Part shown: positions 25,535 through 37,987 of the stretch, in pieces | How the letters are laid out: each line of letters opens with the position of its first letter | Numbering within the stretch: position 1 is the first letter of the stretch | Assembly: GCA_021397835.1 (NCBI GenBank) | Contig: JAJFZO010000618.1 | Span: forward strand, 1 to 64,000 | Reading direction: 5' to 3' | DNA from: Moringa oleifera | Lineage: Eukaryota > Streptophyta > Magnoliopsida > Brassicales > Moringaceae | DNA: 64,000 nucleotides | Notes under the pieces: generated by a model | Database searches by the model: none | What the model saw: only the letters and a program-made list of their open reading frames with translations | Told to the model about the DNA's origin: nothing | Made by a program: the position numbers and the translations under genes

Positions 25535-28072
25535 ATTATCCCACGATTATTCTCGCTTCGTTGCCCACATTTTTCCCACCAATGAGGTCTTGGCAATAGA
25601 GGTGCCGAGGCTAGCCATGTGGCTCACTCGTTTCTAACGGCCGACGATCGTGTCGTCGATCGCGCTGCGCAATGAGTCCGCCTAGGCAAGCATGAGCGTC
25701 GAGATCCAACCCCATGTCAGTCGCCCCGAGGGCCTACGACGAAGCACTCCGCATGCTCGAAATCCCCCCAACAATTTGGCCCTCATGTAGCATGCATCAT
25801 CGTGAACTTCGCCGCCCACACCATCGAGCTTGTCTAGCCATATCGCAGCACATTATCCCACGATTATTCTCGCTTTGTTGCCCACGTTTTTCCCACCAAT
25901 GAGGCCTTCGCAGTAGGGGGGCCGAGGCTAGCGGTTTGGCTCGCTCGTTTTTAACGGCCGACGATCGTGTCGTCGATCGCGCTGCATAATGAGTCCGCCT
26001 AGGCAAGCATGAGCGTCGAGATCCAACCCCACGTCTGCCGCCTCAAGGGCCCTTCAAGGAAGCACTACGCATTCTCGAAATCCCCCCAACTATTTGGCTC
26101 TCGTGTACCATGCATCATCGTTATGTTCGCCACCCACACCATCGAGCTTGTCTAGCCAAATCCCAGCACATTATCCCACGATTATTCTCGCTTTGTTGCC
26201 CACGTCTTTCCCACCAATGTGGCCTTGGCAATAGGGGTGCCAAGGCTGGCCATGTGACTCGCTCGTCTCTAACGGTCGACGATCGTGTCGTCGATCGCGC
26301 TGCGCAATGAGTCCGCCTAGGCAAGCATGAGCGTCGACATCCAACCACACGTCTACCGCCCCGAGGGCCTACGACGAAGCACTCCCCATGCTCGAAATCC
26401 GCCCAATAATTTGGCCCTCACGTAGCATGCATCATCGTGAGCTTCGCCGCCCACAGCATCGAGCTTGTCTAGCCATGTCCCAGCACATTATCCCACGATT
26501 ATTCTCGCTTCGTTGCCCACGTTTTTCCCACCAATGAGGCCTTGGCAGTAGGGGTGCCGAGGCTGGCCGTCTGGCTCGCTCGTTTCTAACGGCCGACGAT
26601 CGTGTCGTCGATTGCGCTGCATAATGAGTCCGCCTAGGCAAGCATGAGCGTCGAGATCCAACCCCACGTCTGCCGCCTCAAGGGCCTGCGAGGAAGCACT
26701 ACGCATTCTCGAAATCCCCCCAACCATTTGGCTCTCGTGTCGCATGCATCATCATTAGCTTCGCCGCTCACACCATCGAGCTTGTCTTGCCAAATCCCAG
26801 CACATTATCCCACGATTGTTGTCGCCTCGTTGCCCACGTTTTTCCCACAAATGAGGCCTTGGCAGTAGGGGTGCCAAGGCTGGCCGTGTGGCTCGCTCGT
26901 TTCTAACGGCCGACGATCGTGTCATCGATCGCGCTGCGCAATGAGTCCGCCTAGGCAAGCTTGAGCGTCGAGATCCAACCCCACGTCTGTCGCCCCGAGG
27001 GCCTACGACGAAGCACTCCGCATGCTCCAAATCCCCCCAACAATTTCGCCCTCACGTAGCATGCATCATCGTGAGCTTCGCCGCCCACACCATCGAGCTT
27101 GTCTAGCCATATCCCAGTACATTATCCCACGATTATTCTCGCTTCGTTGCCCAAATTTTTCCCACCAATGAGGCCTTGGAAGTAGGGGTGCCGAGGCCAG
27201 CCATGTGGCTCACTCGTTTCTAACGGCTGACGATCGTGTCGTCGATCGCGCTGCGCAATGAGTCCGCCTAGGCAAGCCTGAGCGTCGAGATCCAACCCCA
27301 CTTCTATTTCCCCGAGGGCCTACGACGAAGCACTCCGCATGCTCGAAATCCCCCCAACAATTTGGCCCTCACGTAGCATGCATCATCGTGAGCTTCGCCG
27401 CCCACACCATCGAGCTTGTCTTGCCATATCCCAGCACATTATCACACGATTATTCTCGCTTCGTTGCCCATGTTTTTCCCACCAATCAGGCCTTGGCAGT
27501 AGGGGTGCCGACGTTGGACGTCTGACTTGCTCGTTTTTAACGGTCGACGATCGTGTCGTCAATCGCGCTACATAATGAGTCCGCCTAGGCAAGCATGAGC
27601 GTCGAGATCCAAACCCACGCCTGCCACCTCAAGGGCCTGCGAGGAAGCACTACGCATTCTCGAAATCCCCCCAACCATTTGGCTCTCGTGTAGCATGCAT
27701 CATCGTTAGCTTCGTCGCCCACACCATCGAGCTTGTCTGGCCAAATCCCAGCACATTATCCCAGGATTATTCTCGCTTCGTTGCCCACGTTTTTCCCACC
27801 AATGAGGCCTTGGCAGTAGGGGTGCCGAGGCTGGCCATCTGGCTCCCTCGTTTTTAACGGCTGACGATCGTGTCGTCGACCGCGTTGCACAATGAGTCCA
27901 CCTAGGCAAGCATGAGCGTCGAGATCCAACCCCACGTCTGCCGCCTCAAGGGCCCTTCGAGGAAGCACTATGCATTCTCGAAATCCCCCCAACCATTTGG
28001 CTCTCGTGTACCATGCATCATCGTTAGCTTCGCCGCCCACACCATCGAGCTTGTCTAGCCAAATCCCAGCAT
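25535..28072 (+). repeat. Eight-monomer HOR, copy 1 (2,538 bp)
   Basis: Opens with the AATGAGGTCTTGGCAATAG/CTAGCCATGTGG monomer. Then come TATCGCAGCAC with TTCGCAGTAGGGGGGCC, CGTCTTTCCC with GCCAAGGCTGG, the GCCATGTCCC monomer, the GATTGTTGTCGCC monomer, CCAGTACATT and the AATCAGGCC monomer. The same order follows 2,538 bp later. Close identity with copy 2 runs to about 27,510; the last monomer differs between copies. A third relative lies at 43.3-44.9 kb. Confidence 0.87.
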
Positions 28073-30609
28073 ATTATCCCACGATTATTCTCGCTTCGTT
28101 GCCCACATTTTTCCCACCAATGAGGTCTTGGCAATAGAGGTGCCGAGGCTAGCCATGTGGCTCACTCGTTTCTAACGGCCGACGATCGTGTCGTCGATCG
28201 CGCTGCGCAATGAGTCCGCCTAGGCAAGCCTGAGCGTCGAGATCCAACCCCATGTCAGTCGCCCCGAGGGCCTACGACGAAGCACTCCGCATGCTCGAAA
28301 TCCCCCCAACAATTTGGCCCTCACGTAGCATGCATCATCGTGAGCTTCGCCGCCCACACCATCGAGCTTGTCTAGCCATATCGCAGCACATTATCCCACG
28401 ATTATTCTCGCTTTGTTGCCCACGTTTTTCCCACCAATGAGGCCTTCGCAGTAGGGGGGCCGAGGCTAGCGGTTTGGCTCGCTCGTTTTTAACGGCCGAC
28501 GATCGTGTCGTCGATCGCGCTGCATAATGAGTCCGCCTAGGCAAGCATGAGCGTCGAGATCCAACCCCACGTCTGCCGCATCAAGGGCCCTTCGAGGAAG
28601 CACTACGCATTCTCGAAATCCCCCCAACTATTTGGCTCTCGTGTACCATGCATCATCGTTATGTTCGCCACCCACACCATCGAGCTTGTCTAGCCAAATC
28701 CCAGCACATTATCCCACGATTATTCTCGCTTTGTTGCCCACGTCTTTCCCACCAATGAGGCCTTGGCAATAGGGGTGCCAAGGCTGGCCATGTGACTCGC
28801 TCGTCTCTAACGGTCGACGATCGTGTCGTCGATCGCGCTGCGCAATGAGTCCACCTAGGCAAGCATGAGCGTCGACATCCAACCACACGTCTACCGCCCC
28901 GAGGGCCTACGACGAAGCACTCCCCATGCTCGAAATCCGCCCAATAATTTGGCCCTCACGTAGCATGCATCATCGTGAGCTTCGCCGCCCACAGCATCGA
29001 GCTTGTCTAGCCATGTCCCAGCACATTATCCCACGATTATTCTCGCTTCGTTGCCCACGTTTTTCCCACCAATGAGGCCTTGGCAGTAGGGGTGCCGAGG
29101 CTGGCCGTTTGGCTCGCTCGTTTCTAACGGCCGACGATCGTGTCGTCGATTGCGCTGCACAATGAGTCCGCCTAGGCAAGCATGAGCGTCGAGATCCAAC
29201 CCCACGTCTGCCGCCTCAAGGGCCTGCGAGGAAGCACTACGCATTCTCGAAATCCGCCCAACCATTTGGCTCTCGTGTCGCATGCATCATCATTAGCTTC
29301 GCCGCTCACACCATCGAGCTTGTCTTGCCAAATCCCAGCACATTATCCCACGATTGTTGTCGCCTCGTTGCCCACGTTTTTCCCACAAATGAGGCCTTGG
29401 CAGTAGGGGTGCCAAGGCTGGCCGTGTGGCTCGCTCGTTTCTAACGGCCGACGATCGTGTCATCGATCGCGCTGCGCAATGAGTCCGCCTAGGCAAGCTT
29501 GAGCGTCGAGATCCAACCCCACGTCTGTCGCCCCAAGGGCCTACGACGAAGCACTCCGCATGCTCCAAATCCCCCCAACAATTTCGCCCTCACGTAGCAT
29601 GCATCATCGTGAGCTTCGCCGCCCACACCATCGAGCTTGTCTAGCCATATCCCAGTACATTATCCCACGATTATTCTCGCTTCGTTGCCCAAATTTTTCC
29701 CACCAATGAGGCCTTGGAAGTAGGGGTGCCGAGGCCAGCCATGTGGCTCACTCGTTTCTAACGGCTGACGATCGTGTCGTCGATCGCGCTGCGCAATGAG
29801 TCCGCCTAGGCAAGCCTGAGCGTCGAGATCCAACCCCACGTCTATTTCCCCGAGGGCCTACGACGAAGCACTCCGCATGCTCGAAATCCCCCCAACAATT
29901 TGGCCCTCACGTAGCATGCATCATCGTGAGCTTCGCCGCCCACACCATCGAGCTTGTCTTGCCATATCCCAGCACATTATCACACGATTATTCTCGCTTC
30001 GTTGCCCATGTTTTTCCCACCAATCAGGCCTTGGCAGTAGGGGTGCCGACGTTGGACGTCTGGCTCGCTCGTTTTTAACGGTCGATGATCGTGTCGTTAA
30101 TCGCGCTGCATAATGAGTCCGCCTAGGCAAGCATGAGCGTCGAGATCCAAACCCACGTCTGCCGCCTCAAGGGCCTGCGAGGAAGCACTACGCATTCTCG
30201 AAATCCCCCCAACCATTTGGCTCTCGTGTCGCATGCATCATCGTTAGCTTCGCCGCCCACACCATCGAGCTTGTCTAGCCATATCCCAGCACATTATCCC
30301 ACGATTATTCTCGCTTCGTTGCCCACGTTTTTCCCACCAATGAGGCCTTGGCAGTAGGGGTGCCGAGGCTGGCCGTCTGGCTCGCTCGTTTCTAACGGCC
30401 GACGATCGTGTCGTCGATCGCGCTGCATAATGTGTCCGCCTAGGCAAGCATGAGCGTCGAGATCCAACCCCACGTCTGCCGCCTCAAGGGCCTGCGAGGA
30501 AGCACTACGAATTCTCGAAATCCCCCCAACCATTTGGCTCTCGTTTAGCATGCATCATCGTTAGCTTCGCCGCCCACACCATCGAGCTTGTCTAGCCATA
30601 TCCCAGCAC
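28073..30609 (+). repeat. Eight-monomer HOR, copy 2
   Basis: Same monomer order as copy 1 at offset 2,538. Differences include GCCGCATCAAGGG near 28,576 for GCCGCCTCAAGGG and GTCCACCTAGG near 28,850 for GTCCGCCTAGG. Its last monomer (about 30,290-30,609) is an ordinary class B copy, unlike the GGCTCCCTCG monomer that ends copy 1. Confidence 0.87.
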
Positions 30610-33133
30610 ATTATCCCACGATTATTCTCACTTCGTTGCCCACATTTTTCCCACCAATGAGGCCTTGACAGTGGGGGTGCCGAGGCTGGCTGTGTGGCTC
30701 GCTCGTTTCTAACGGCCGACGATCGTGTCGTCGATCGCGCTGCGCAATGAGTCCGCCAAGGCAAGCCTGAGCGTCGAGATCCAACCCCATGTCAGTCGCC
30801 CCGAGGGCCTACGACGAAGCACTCCGCATGCTCGAAATCCCCCCAACAATTTGGCCCTCACGTAGCATGCATCATCGTGAGCTTCGCCGCCCACACCATC
30901 GAGCTTGTCTAGCCATATCGCAGCACATTATCCCACGATTATTCTCGCTTTGTTGCCCACGTTTTTCCCACCAATGAGGCCTTCGCAGTAGGGGGGCCGA
31001 GGCTGGCGGTCTGGCTCGCTCGTTTTTAACGGCCGACGATCGTGTCGTCGATCGCGCTGCATAATGAGTCCGCCTAGGCAAGCATGAGCGTCGAGATCCA
31101 ACCCCACGTCTGCCGCCTCAAGGGCCCTTCGAGGAAGCACTACGCATTCTCGAAATCCCCCCAACTATTTGGCTCTCGTGTACCATGCATCATCGTTAGC
31201 TTCGCCGCCCACACCATCGAGCTTGTCTAGCCAAATCCCAGCACATTATCCCACGATTATTCTCGCTTTGTTGCCCACGTCTTTCCCACCAATGAGGCCT
31301 TGGCAATAGGGGTGCCAAGGCTGGCCATGTGGCTCGCTCGTCTCTAACGGTTGACGATCGTGTCGTCGATCGCGCTGCGCAATGAGTCCGCCTAGGCAAG
31401 CATAGCATCGAGATCCAACCACACGTCTACCGCCCCGAGGGCCTACGATGAAGCACTCCCCATGCTCGAAATCCGCCCAATAATTTGGCCCTCACGTAGC
31501 ATGCATCATCGTGAGCTTCGCCGCCCACAGCATCGAGCTTGTCTAGCCATGTCCCAGCACATTATCCCACGATTATTCTCGCTTCGTTGCCCACGTTTTT
31601 CCCACCAATGAGGCCTTGGCAGTAGGGGTGCCGAGGTTGGACGTCTGGCTCGCTCGTTTTTAACGGTCGACGATCGTGTCGCCAATAGCGCTGCATAATG
31701 AGTCCGCCTAGGCAAGCATGAGCGTCGAGATCCAACCCCACGTCTGTCGCCTCAAGGGCCTGCGAGGAAGCACTACGCATTCTCGAAATCCCCCCAACCA
31801 TTTAGCTCTCGTGTAGCATGCATCATCGTTAGCTTCGCCGCCCACACCATCGAGCTTGTCTAGCCAAATCCCAGCACATTATCCCACGATTATTCTCGCT
31901 TTGTTGCCCACGTTTTTCCCACCAATGAAGCCTGGGCAATAGGGGTGCCGAGGCTGGCCATGTGGCTCGCTAGTTTCTAACGGTCGACGATCGTGTCGTC
32001 GATCACGCTGCGCAATGAGTTCGCCTAGGCAAGCATGAGCGTCGAGATCCAACCACACGTCTACCGCCCCGAGGGCCTACGACGAAGCACTCTGCATGCT
32101 CGAAATCCCCCCAATAATTTGGCCCTCACGTAGCATGCATCATCGTGAGCTTCGCCGCCCACACCATCGAGCTTGTCTAGCCATATCCCAGCACATTATC
32201 CCACGATTATTCTCGCTTCGTTGCCCATGTTTTTCCCACCAATGAGGCCTTGGAAGTAGGGGCGCCGAGGTTGGACGTCTGACTTGCTCGTTTTTAACGG
32301 TCGACGATAGTGTCGTCAATCGCGCTACATAATGAGTCCGCCTAGGCAAGCATGAGCGTCGAGATCCAAACCCACGCCTGCCACCTCAAGGGCCTGCGAG
32401 GAAGCACTACGCATTCTCGAAATCCCCCCAACCATTTGGCTCTCGTGTAGCATGCATCATCGTTAGCTTCGCCGCCCACACCATCGAGCTTGTCTAGCCA
32501 AATCCCAGCACATTATCCCATGATTATTCTCGCTTCGTTGCCCACGTTTTTCCCACCAATGAGGCCTTGGCAGTAGGGGTGCCGAGGCTGGCCATCTGGC
32601 TCCCTCGTTTTTAACGGCTGACGATCGTGTCGTCGACCGCGCTGCATAATGAGTCCACCTAGGCAAGCATGAGCGTCGAGATCCAACCCCACGTCTGCCG
32701 CCTCAAGGGCCCTGCGAGGAAGCACTATGCATTCTCGAAATCCCCCCAACCATTTGGCTCTCGTGTACCATGCATCATCGTTAGCTTCGCCGCCCACACC
32801 ATCGAGCTTGTCTAGCCAAATCCCAGCACATTATCCCACGATTATTCTCGCTTCGTTGCCCACGTTTTTCCCACCAATGAGGTCTTGGCAATAGAGGTGC
32901 CGAGGCTAGCCATGTGGCTCACTCGTTTCTAACGGCCGACGATCGTGTCGTCGATCGCGCTGCGCAATGAGTCTGCCTAGGCAAGCAAAAGCGTCGAGAT
33001 CGAACCCCACGTCTGCCGCCCCGAGGGCCTATGACGAAGCACTCCGCATGCTCGAAATCCCCCCAACAATTTGGCCCTCACGTAGCATGCATCATCGTGA
33101 GCCTCGCCGCCCACACCATCGAGCTTGTCTAGC
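30610..33133 (+). repeat. Eight-monomer-type block 3 (partner 48,274-50,579)
   Basis: Starts in the same order as the eight-monomer HOR (CATGTCAGTCGC, TATCGCAGCAC, CGTCTTTCCC, GCCATGTCCC) but leaves it after about 31,600. It then continues with GCCAATAGCGC, AATGAAGCCTGGGC, AGTAGGGGCGCCG, GGCTCCCTCG and AATGAGGTCTTGG monomers. From 30,828 on it matches 48,274-50,579 at offset 17,445-17,446. Confidence 0.86.
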
Positions 33134-34994
33134 CATATGCCAGCACATTATCCCACGATTATCATGGCTCCGTTGTCCACGTTTTTCCCACCAATGAGGC
33201 CTTGGCAGTAAGGGTGCCGAGGCTGGCCGTCTGGCTCGCTCGTTTTTAACGGCCGACAATCGTGTCATCGATCGCGCTGTATAATTAGTCCGCCTAGGCA
33301 AGCATGAGCGTCGAGATCCAACCCCACGTCTGCCGCCCCGAGGGCCTATGACGAAGCATTCCGCATGCTCGAAATCCCCCCAACAATTTGGCCCTCACGT
33401 AGCGTGCATCATCGTGAGCTTCGCCGCCCACACCATCGAGCTTGTCTAGCCATATCCCAGCACCTTATCCCACGATTATTCTCGCTTCGTTGGCCACGTT
33501 TTTCCCACCAATTAGGCCTTGGCAGTAGGGGTGCCGAGGCTGGCCGTCTGGCTCGCTCGTTTTTAACGGCTGACGATCGTGTCGCCGAGCGCACTGCATA
33601 ATTTGTCCGCCTAGGCAAGCATGAGCGTCGAGATCCAACCTCACGTCTGCCGCCTCAAGGGCTTGCGAGGAAGCACTACGCATGCTCGAAATCCCCCCAA
33701 CAATTTGGCCCTCACGTAGCATGCATCATCGTGAGCTTCGCCGCCCACACCATCGAGCTTGTCTAGCCATATCCCAGCACATTATCCCACGATTATTCTC
33801 GCTTCGTTGCCCACGTTTTTCCCACCAATGAGGCCTTGGCAGTAGGGGTGCCGAGGCTAGCCGTGTGGCTCACTTGTTTCTAACGGCCGACGATCGTGTC
33901 GTCGATCGCGCTGCGCAATGAGTCCGCCTAGGCAAGCATGAGCGTCGAGATCCAACCCCACGTCTGCCGCCCCGAGGGCCTACGACGAAGCACTCCGCAT
34001 GCTCGAAATCCCCCCAACAATTTGGCCCTCACGTAGCATGCATCATCGTGAGCTTCGCCGCCCACACCATCGAGCCTGTCTAGCCATATCCCAGCACATA
34101 ATCCCACGATTATTCTCGCTTCGTTGCCCACGTTTTTCCCACCAATGAGGCCTTGGCAGTAGGGGTGCCGAGGCTGGCCGTGTGGCTCGCTCATTTCTAA
34201 CGGCCGACGATCGTGTCGTCGATCGCGCTGCGCAATGAGTCCGCCTAGGCAAGCATGAGCGTCGAGATCCAACCCCACGTCTGCCGCCCCGAGGGCCTAC
34301 GACGAAGCACTCCGCATGCTCAAAATCCCCCCAATAATTTGGCCCTCACGTACCATGCATCGTCATGAGCTTCGCCGCCCACACCATCGAGCTTGTCCAA
34401 TCATATCCCAGCACATTATCCCACGATTATTCTCGCTTCGTTGCCCACGTTTTTCCCACCAATGAGGCCTTGGCAGTAGGGGTGCCGAGGCTGGCCGTCT
34501 GGCTCACTCGTTTTTAACTGCCGACGATCGTGTCGTCGATCGTGCTGCATAATGAGTCCGCCAAGGCAAGCATGAGCGTCGAGATCCGACCCCATGTCTG
34601 CCGCCTCAAGGGCCCTTCGAGGAAGCACTACGCATTCTCGAAATCCCCCCAACCATTTGGCTCTCGTGTACCATGCATCATCGTTAGCTTCGCCGCCCAC
34701 ACCATCGAGCTTGTCTAGCCAAATCCCAGCACATTATCCCACGATTATTCTCGTTTTGTTGCCCACGTTTTTCCCACCAATGAGGCCTTGGCAATAGGGG
34801 TGCCGAGGCTGGCCATGTGGCTCGCTCGTTTCTAACGGTCGACGATCGTGTCGTCGATCGCGCTGCGCAATGAGTCCGCCTAGGCAAGCATGAGCGTCGA
34901 GATCCAACCACACGTCTACCGCCCCGAGGGCCTAAGACGAAGCACTCACCATGCTCGAAATCCCCCCAACAATTTGCCCCTCACGTAGCATGCA
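33134..34994 (+). repeat. Six monomers of ordinary A/B satellite
   Basis: Includes a class B copy with GATTATCATGGCTCCG (also seen near 16,037), a B-to-A chimera near 33,655-33,720 (ACTACGCAT followed by GCTCGAAATCC and AACAATTTGG), two adjacent class A copies and one GGGCCCTTCGAGG class B copy. This is the most consensus-like part of the window, with no long HOR that I can detect. Confidence 0.8.
33781..34097 (+). repeat. Representative class A monomer (317 bp)
   Basis: This is a clean example of class A. Its marks are GTGTGG and TTTCTAAC in the first half, GCGCAATGAGTCC in the middle, then CCCCGAGGGCCTACGACG, CATGCTCG, AACAATTTGGCCCTCACG and CATCATCGTGAGC. It ends with AGCCATATCCCAGCAC before the next ATTAT. 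Length is exactly 317 bp. These sites vary together across the array, which makes them subfamily diagnostics rather than random noise. A palindromic GCATGCAT core and a CCTAGG site are present in nearly all copies. Confidence 0.93.
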
Positions 34995-35049
34995 TCATCG
35001 TGAGCTTCGCCGCCCACACCATCGAGCTTGTCTAGCCATATCCCAGCAC
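34415..35049 (+). repeat. B+A dimer, the basic higher-order unit (about 634 bp)
   Basis: A class B monomer (34,415-34,732) is followed by a class A monomer (34,733-35,049). Over most of the window the two classes alternate, so the second-order period is about 634 bp. Alternation is not strict: two class A copies are adjacent just upstream (33,781 and 34,098), and runs of A-like copies occur around 17.2-18.2 kb. The dimer probably predates the longer HORs, which are mostly built from it. Confidence 0.8.
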
Positions 35050-36298
35050 ATTATCCCATGATTATTCTCGCTTCGTTGCCCATGTTTTACCCACCAATGA
35101 GGCCTTGGCAGTAGGGGTGCCGAGGTTGGACGTCTGGCTTGCTCGTTTTTAACGGTCGACGATCGTGTCGCCAATCGCGCTGCATAATGTGTCCACCTAG
35201 GCAAGCATGAGCGTCGAGATCCAAACCCACGTCTGCCGCCTTAAAGGCCTGCGAGGAAGCACTACGCATTCTCGAAATCCCCCCAACCATTTGGCTCTCA
35301 TGTAGCATGCATCATCGTTAGCTTCGCCGCCCACACCATCGAGCTTGTCTAGCCAAATCCCAGCACATTATCCCACGATTATTCTCGCTTTGTTGCCCAC
35401 ATTTTTCCCACCAATGAGGCCTTGGAAATCGGGGTACCGAGGCTGGCCATGTGGCTCGCTCGTTTCTAACGGTCGACGATCGTGTCGTCGATTGCGCTGC
35501 GCAATGAGTCCGCCTAGGCAAGCATGAGCGTCGAGATCCAACCACACGTCTACCACCCCGAGGGCCTACGACGAAGCACTCCGCATGCTCGAAATCCCCC
35601 CAATAATTTGGCCCTCACGTAGCATGCATCATCGTGAGCTTCGCCGCCCACACTATCGAGCTTGTCTAGCCATATCCCAACATATATCCCACGATTATTC
35701 TCGCTTCGTTGCCCATGTTTTTCCCACCAATGAGGCCTTGGCAGTAGGGGTGCCGAGGGTGGACATCTGGCTCGCTCGTTTTTAACGGCCGACGATCGTG
35801 TCGTCAATCGCGCTACATAATGAGTCCGCCTAGGCAAGCCTGAGCGTCGAGATCCAACCCCACATCTGTCGCCCCGAGGGCCTACGACAAAGCACTCCAC
35901 ATGCTCGAAATCCCCCCAACAATTTGGCCCTCACGTAGCATGCATCATCGTGAGCTTCGCCGCCCACACCATCGAGCTTGTCTAGCCATATCCCAGCACA
36001 TTATCCCACGATTATTCTCGCTTCGTTGCCCACATTTTTCCCACCAATGAGGCCTTGGCTGTAGGGGTGCCGAGGCTAGGCATGTGGCTCACTCATTTCT
36101 AACGGCTGACGATCGTGTCGTCGATCGCACTGCGCAATGAGTCCGTCTAGGAAAGCCTGAGCGTCGAGATCCAACCCCACGTCTGTCGCCCCGAGGGCCT
36201 ACGACGAAGCACTCCGCATGCTCGAAATCCCCCCAACAATTTGGCCCTCACGTAGCATGCATCATCGTGAGCTTCGCCGCCCACACCATCGAGCTTGT
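34995..36298 (+). repeat. Relative of seven-monomer HOR with one monomer deleted
   Basis: 34,995 to about 35,650 matches 16,607 to about 17,262 at offset 18,388. From about 35,690 to 36,298 it matches about 17,620-18,227 at offset 18,071. The 317-bp change of offset means exactly one monomer (about 17,280-17,600) is absent here. The junction carries CAACATATATCCC near 35,678 in place of CAGCACATTATCCC. Confidence 0.86.
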
Positions 36299-37987
36299 CT
36301 AGTCATATCCCAGCACATTATCCCACGATTATTCTCGCTTCGTTGCCCACATTTTTCCCACCAATGAGGCCTTGGCAGTAGGGGTGCCGAGGCTAGCCGT
36401 GTGGCTCACTCGTTTCTAACAGCCGACGATCGTGTCGTCGATCGCGCTGCGCAAAGAGTCCGCCTAGGCAAGCATGAGCGTCGAGATCCAACCCCACGTC
36501 TGCCACCTGGAGGGCCTACGAAGAAGCACTCCGCATGCTCAAAATCCCCCCAACAATTTGGCCCGAACGTAGCATGCATCATCGTGAGCTTCGCCGCCCA
36601 CACCATCGAGCTTGTCTAGCCATATCCCAGCACATTATCCCACGATTATTCTCACTTCGTTGCCCATGTTTTTCCCACCAATGAGGCCTTGGCAGTAGGG
36701 GTGCCGAGGCAGGCCGTCTGGCTCGCTCGTTTATAACGGCCGACGATCGTGTCGTCGATCGCGCTGCGCAATGAGTCCGCCTAGGCAAGCATGAGCGTCA
36801 GGATCCAACCCCACGTCTGCCGCCTCAAGGGCCTGCGAGGAAGCACTACGCATTCTCGAAATCCCCCCAACCATTTGGCTCTCATGTAGCATGCATCATC
36901 GTTAGCTTTGCCGCCCACACCATTGAGCTTGTCTAGCCAAATCCCAGCACATTATCCCACGATTATTGTCGCTTCGTTGCCCACGTTTTTCCCACAAATG
37001 AGGCCTTAGCAGTAGGGGTGCCGAGGCTGGCCGTGTGGCTCGCTCGTTCCTAACGGCCGACGATCGTGTCATCGATCGCGCTGCGCAATGAGTCCCCCTA
37101 GGCAAGCCTGAGCGTCGAGATCCAACCCCATGTCAGTCGCCCCGAGGGCCTACGATGAAGCACTCCGCATGCTCGAAATCCCCCCAATAATTTGGCCCTC
37201 ACGTAGCATGCATCATCGTGAGCTTCGCCGCCCACACCATCGAGCTTGTCTAGCCATATCCCAGCATATTATCCCACGATTATTCTCGCTTCGTTGCCCA
37301 CGTTTTTCCCACCAATGAGGCCTTGGCAGTGGGGGTGCCGAGGCTGGCCGTCTGGCTCGCTGGTTTTTAAAGGCCGACGATCGTGTCGTCGATCGCGCTG
37401 CATAATGAGTCCGCCTAGGAAAGCATGAGCGTCGAGATCCAAACCCACGTCTGCCGCCTCAAGGGCCTGCGAGGAAGCACTACGCATTCTCGAAATCCCA
37501 CCAACCATTTGGCTCTCGTGTACCATGCATCATCGTTAGCTTCGCCGCCCACACCATCGAGCTTGTCTAGCCAAATCCCAGCACATTATCTCACGATTAT
37601 TCTCGCTTTGTTGCCAACGTTTTTCCCACCAATGAGGCCTTGGCAATAGGGGTGCTGAGGCTGGCCATATGGCTTGCTCGTTTCTAACGGTCGACGATCG
37701 TGTCGTCGATCGCGCTGCGCAATGAGTCCGCCTAGGCAAGCATGAGCGTCGAGATCCAACCACACATCTACCGCCCCGAGGGCCTACGATGAAGCACTCC
37801 GAATGCTCGAAATCCCCCCAACAATTTGGCCCTCACGTAGCATGCATCATCGTGAGCTTCGCCGCCCACACCATCGAGCTTGTCTTGCCATATCCCAGCA
37901 CATTATCCCACGATTATTCTCACCTCGTTGCCCACATTTTTCCCACCAATGAGGCCTTGACAGTAGGGGTGCCGAGGCTGGCTGTGT
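36299..37987 (+). repeat. Five satellite monomers between duplicated blocks
   Basis: Mixed A and B copies with private variants: CACCTGGAGGGCC near 36,505, GGCCCGAACGTAGC near 36,560, GTCCCCCTAGG near 37,092 and GGTTTTTAAAGGCC near 37,361. Nothing but satellite is present. Confidence 0.8.
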
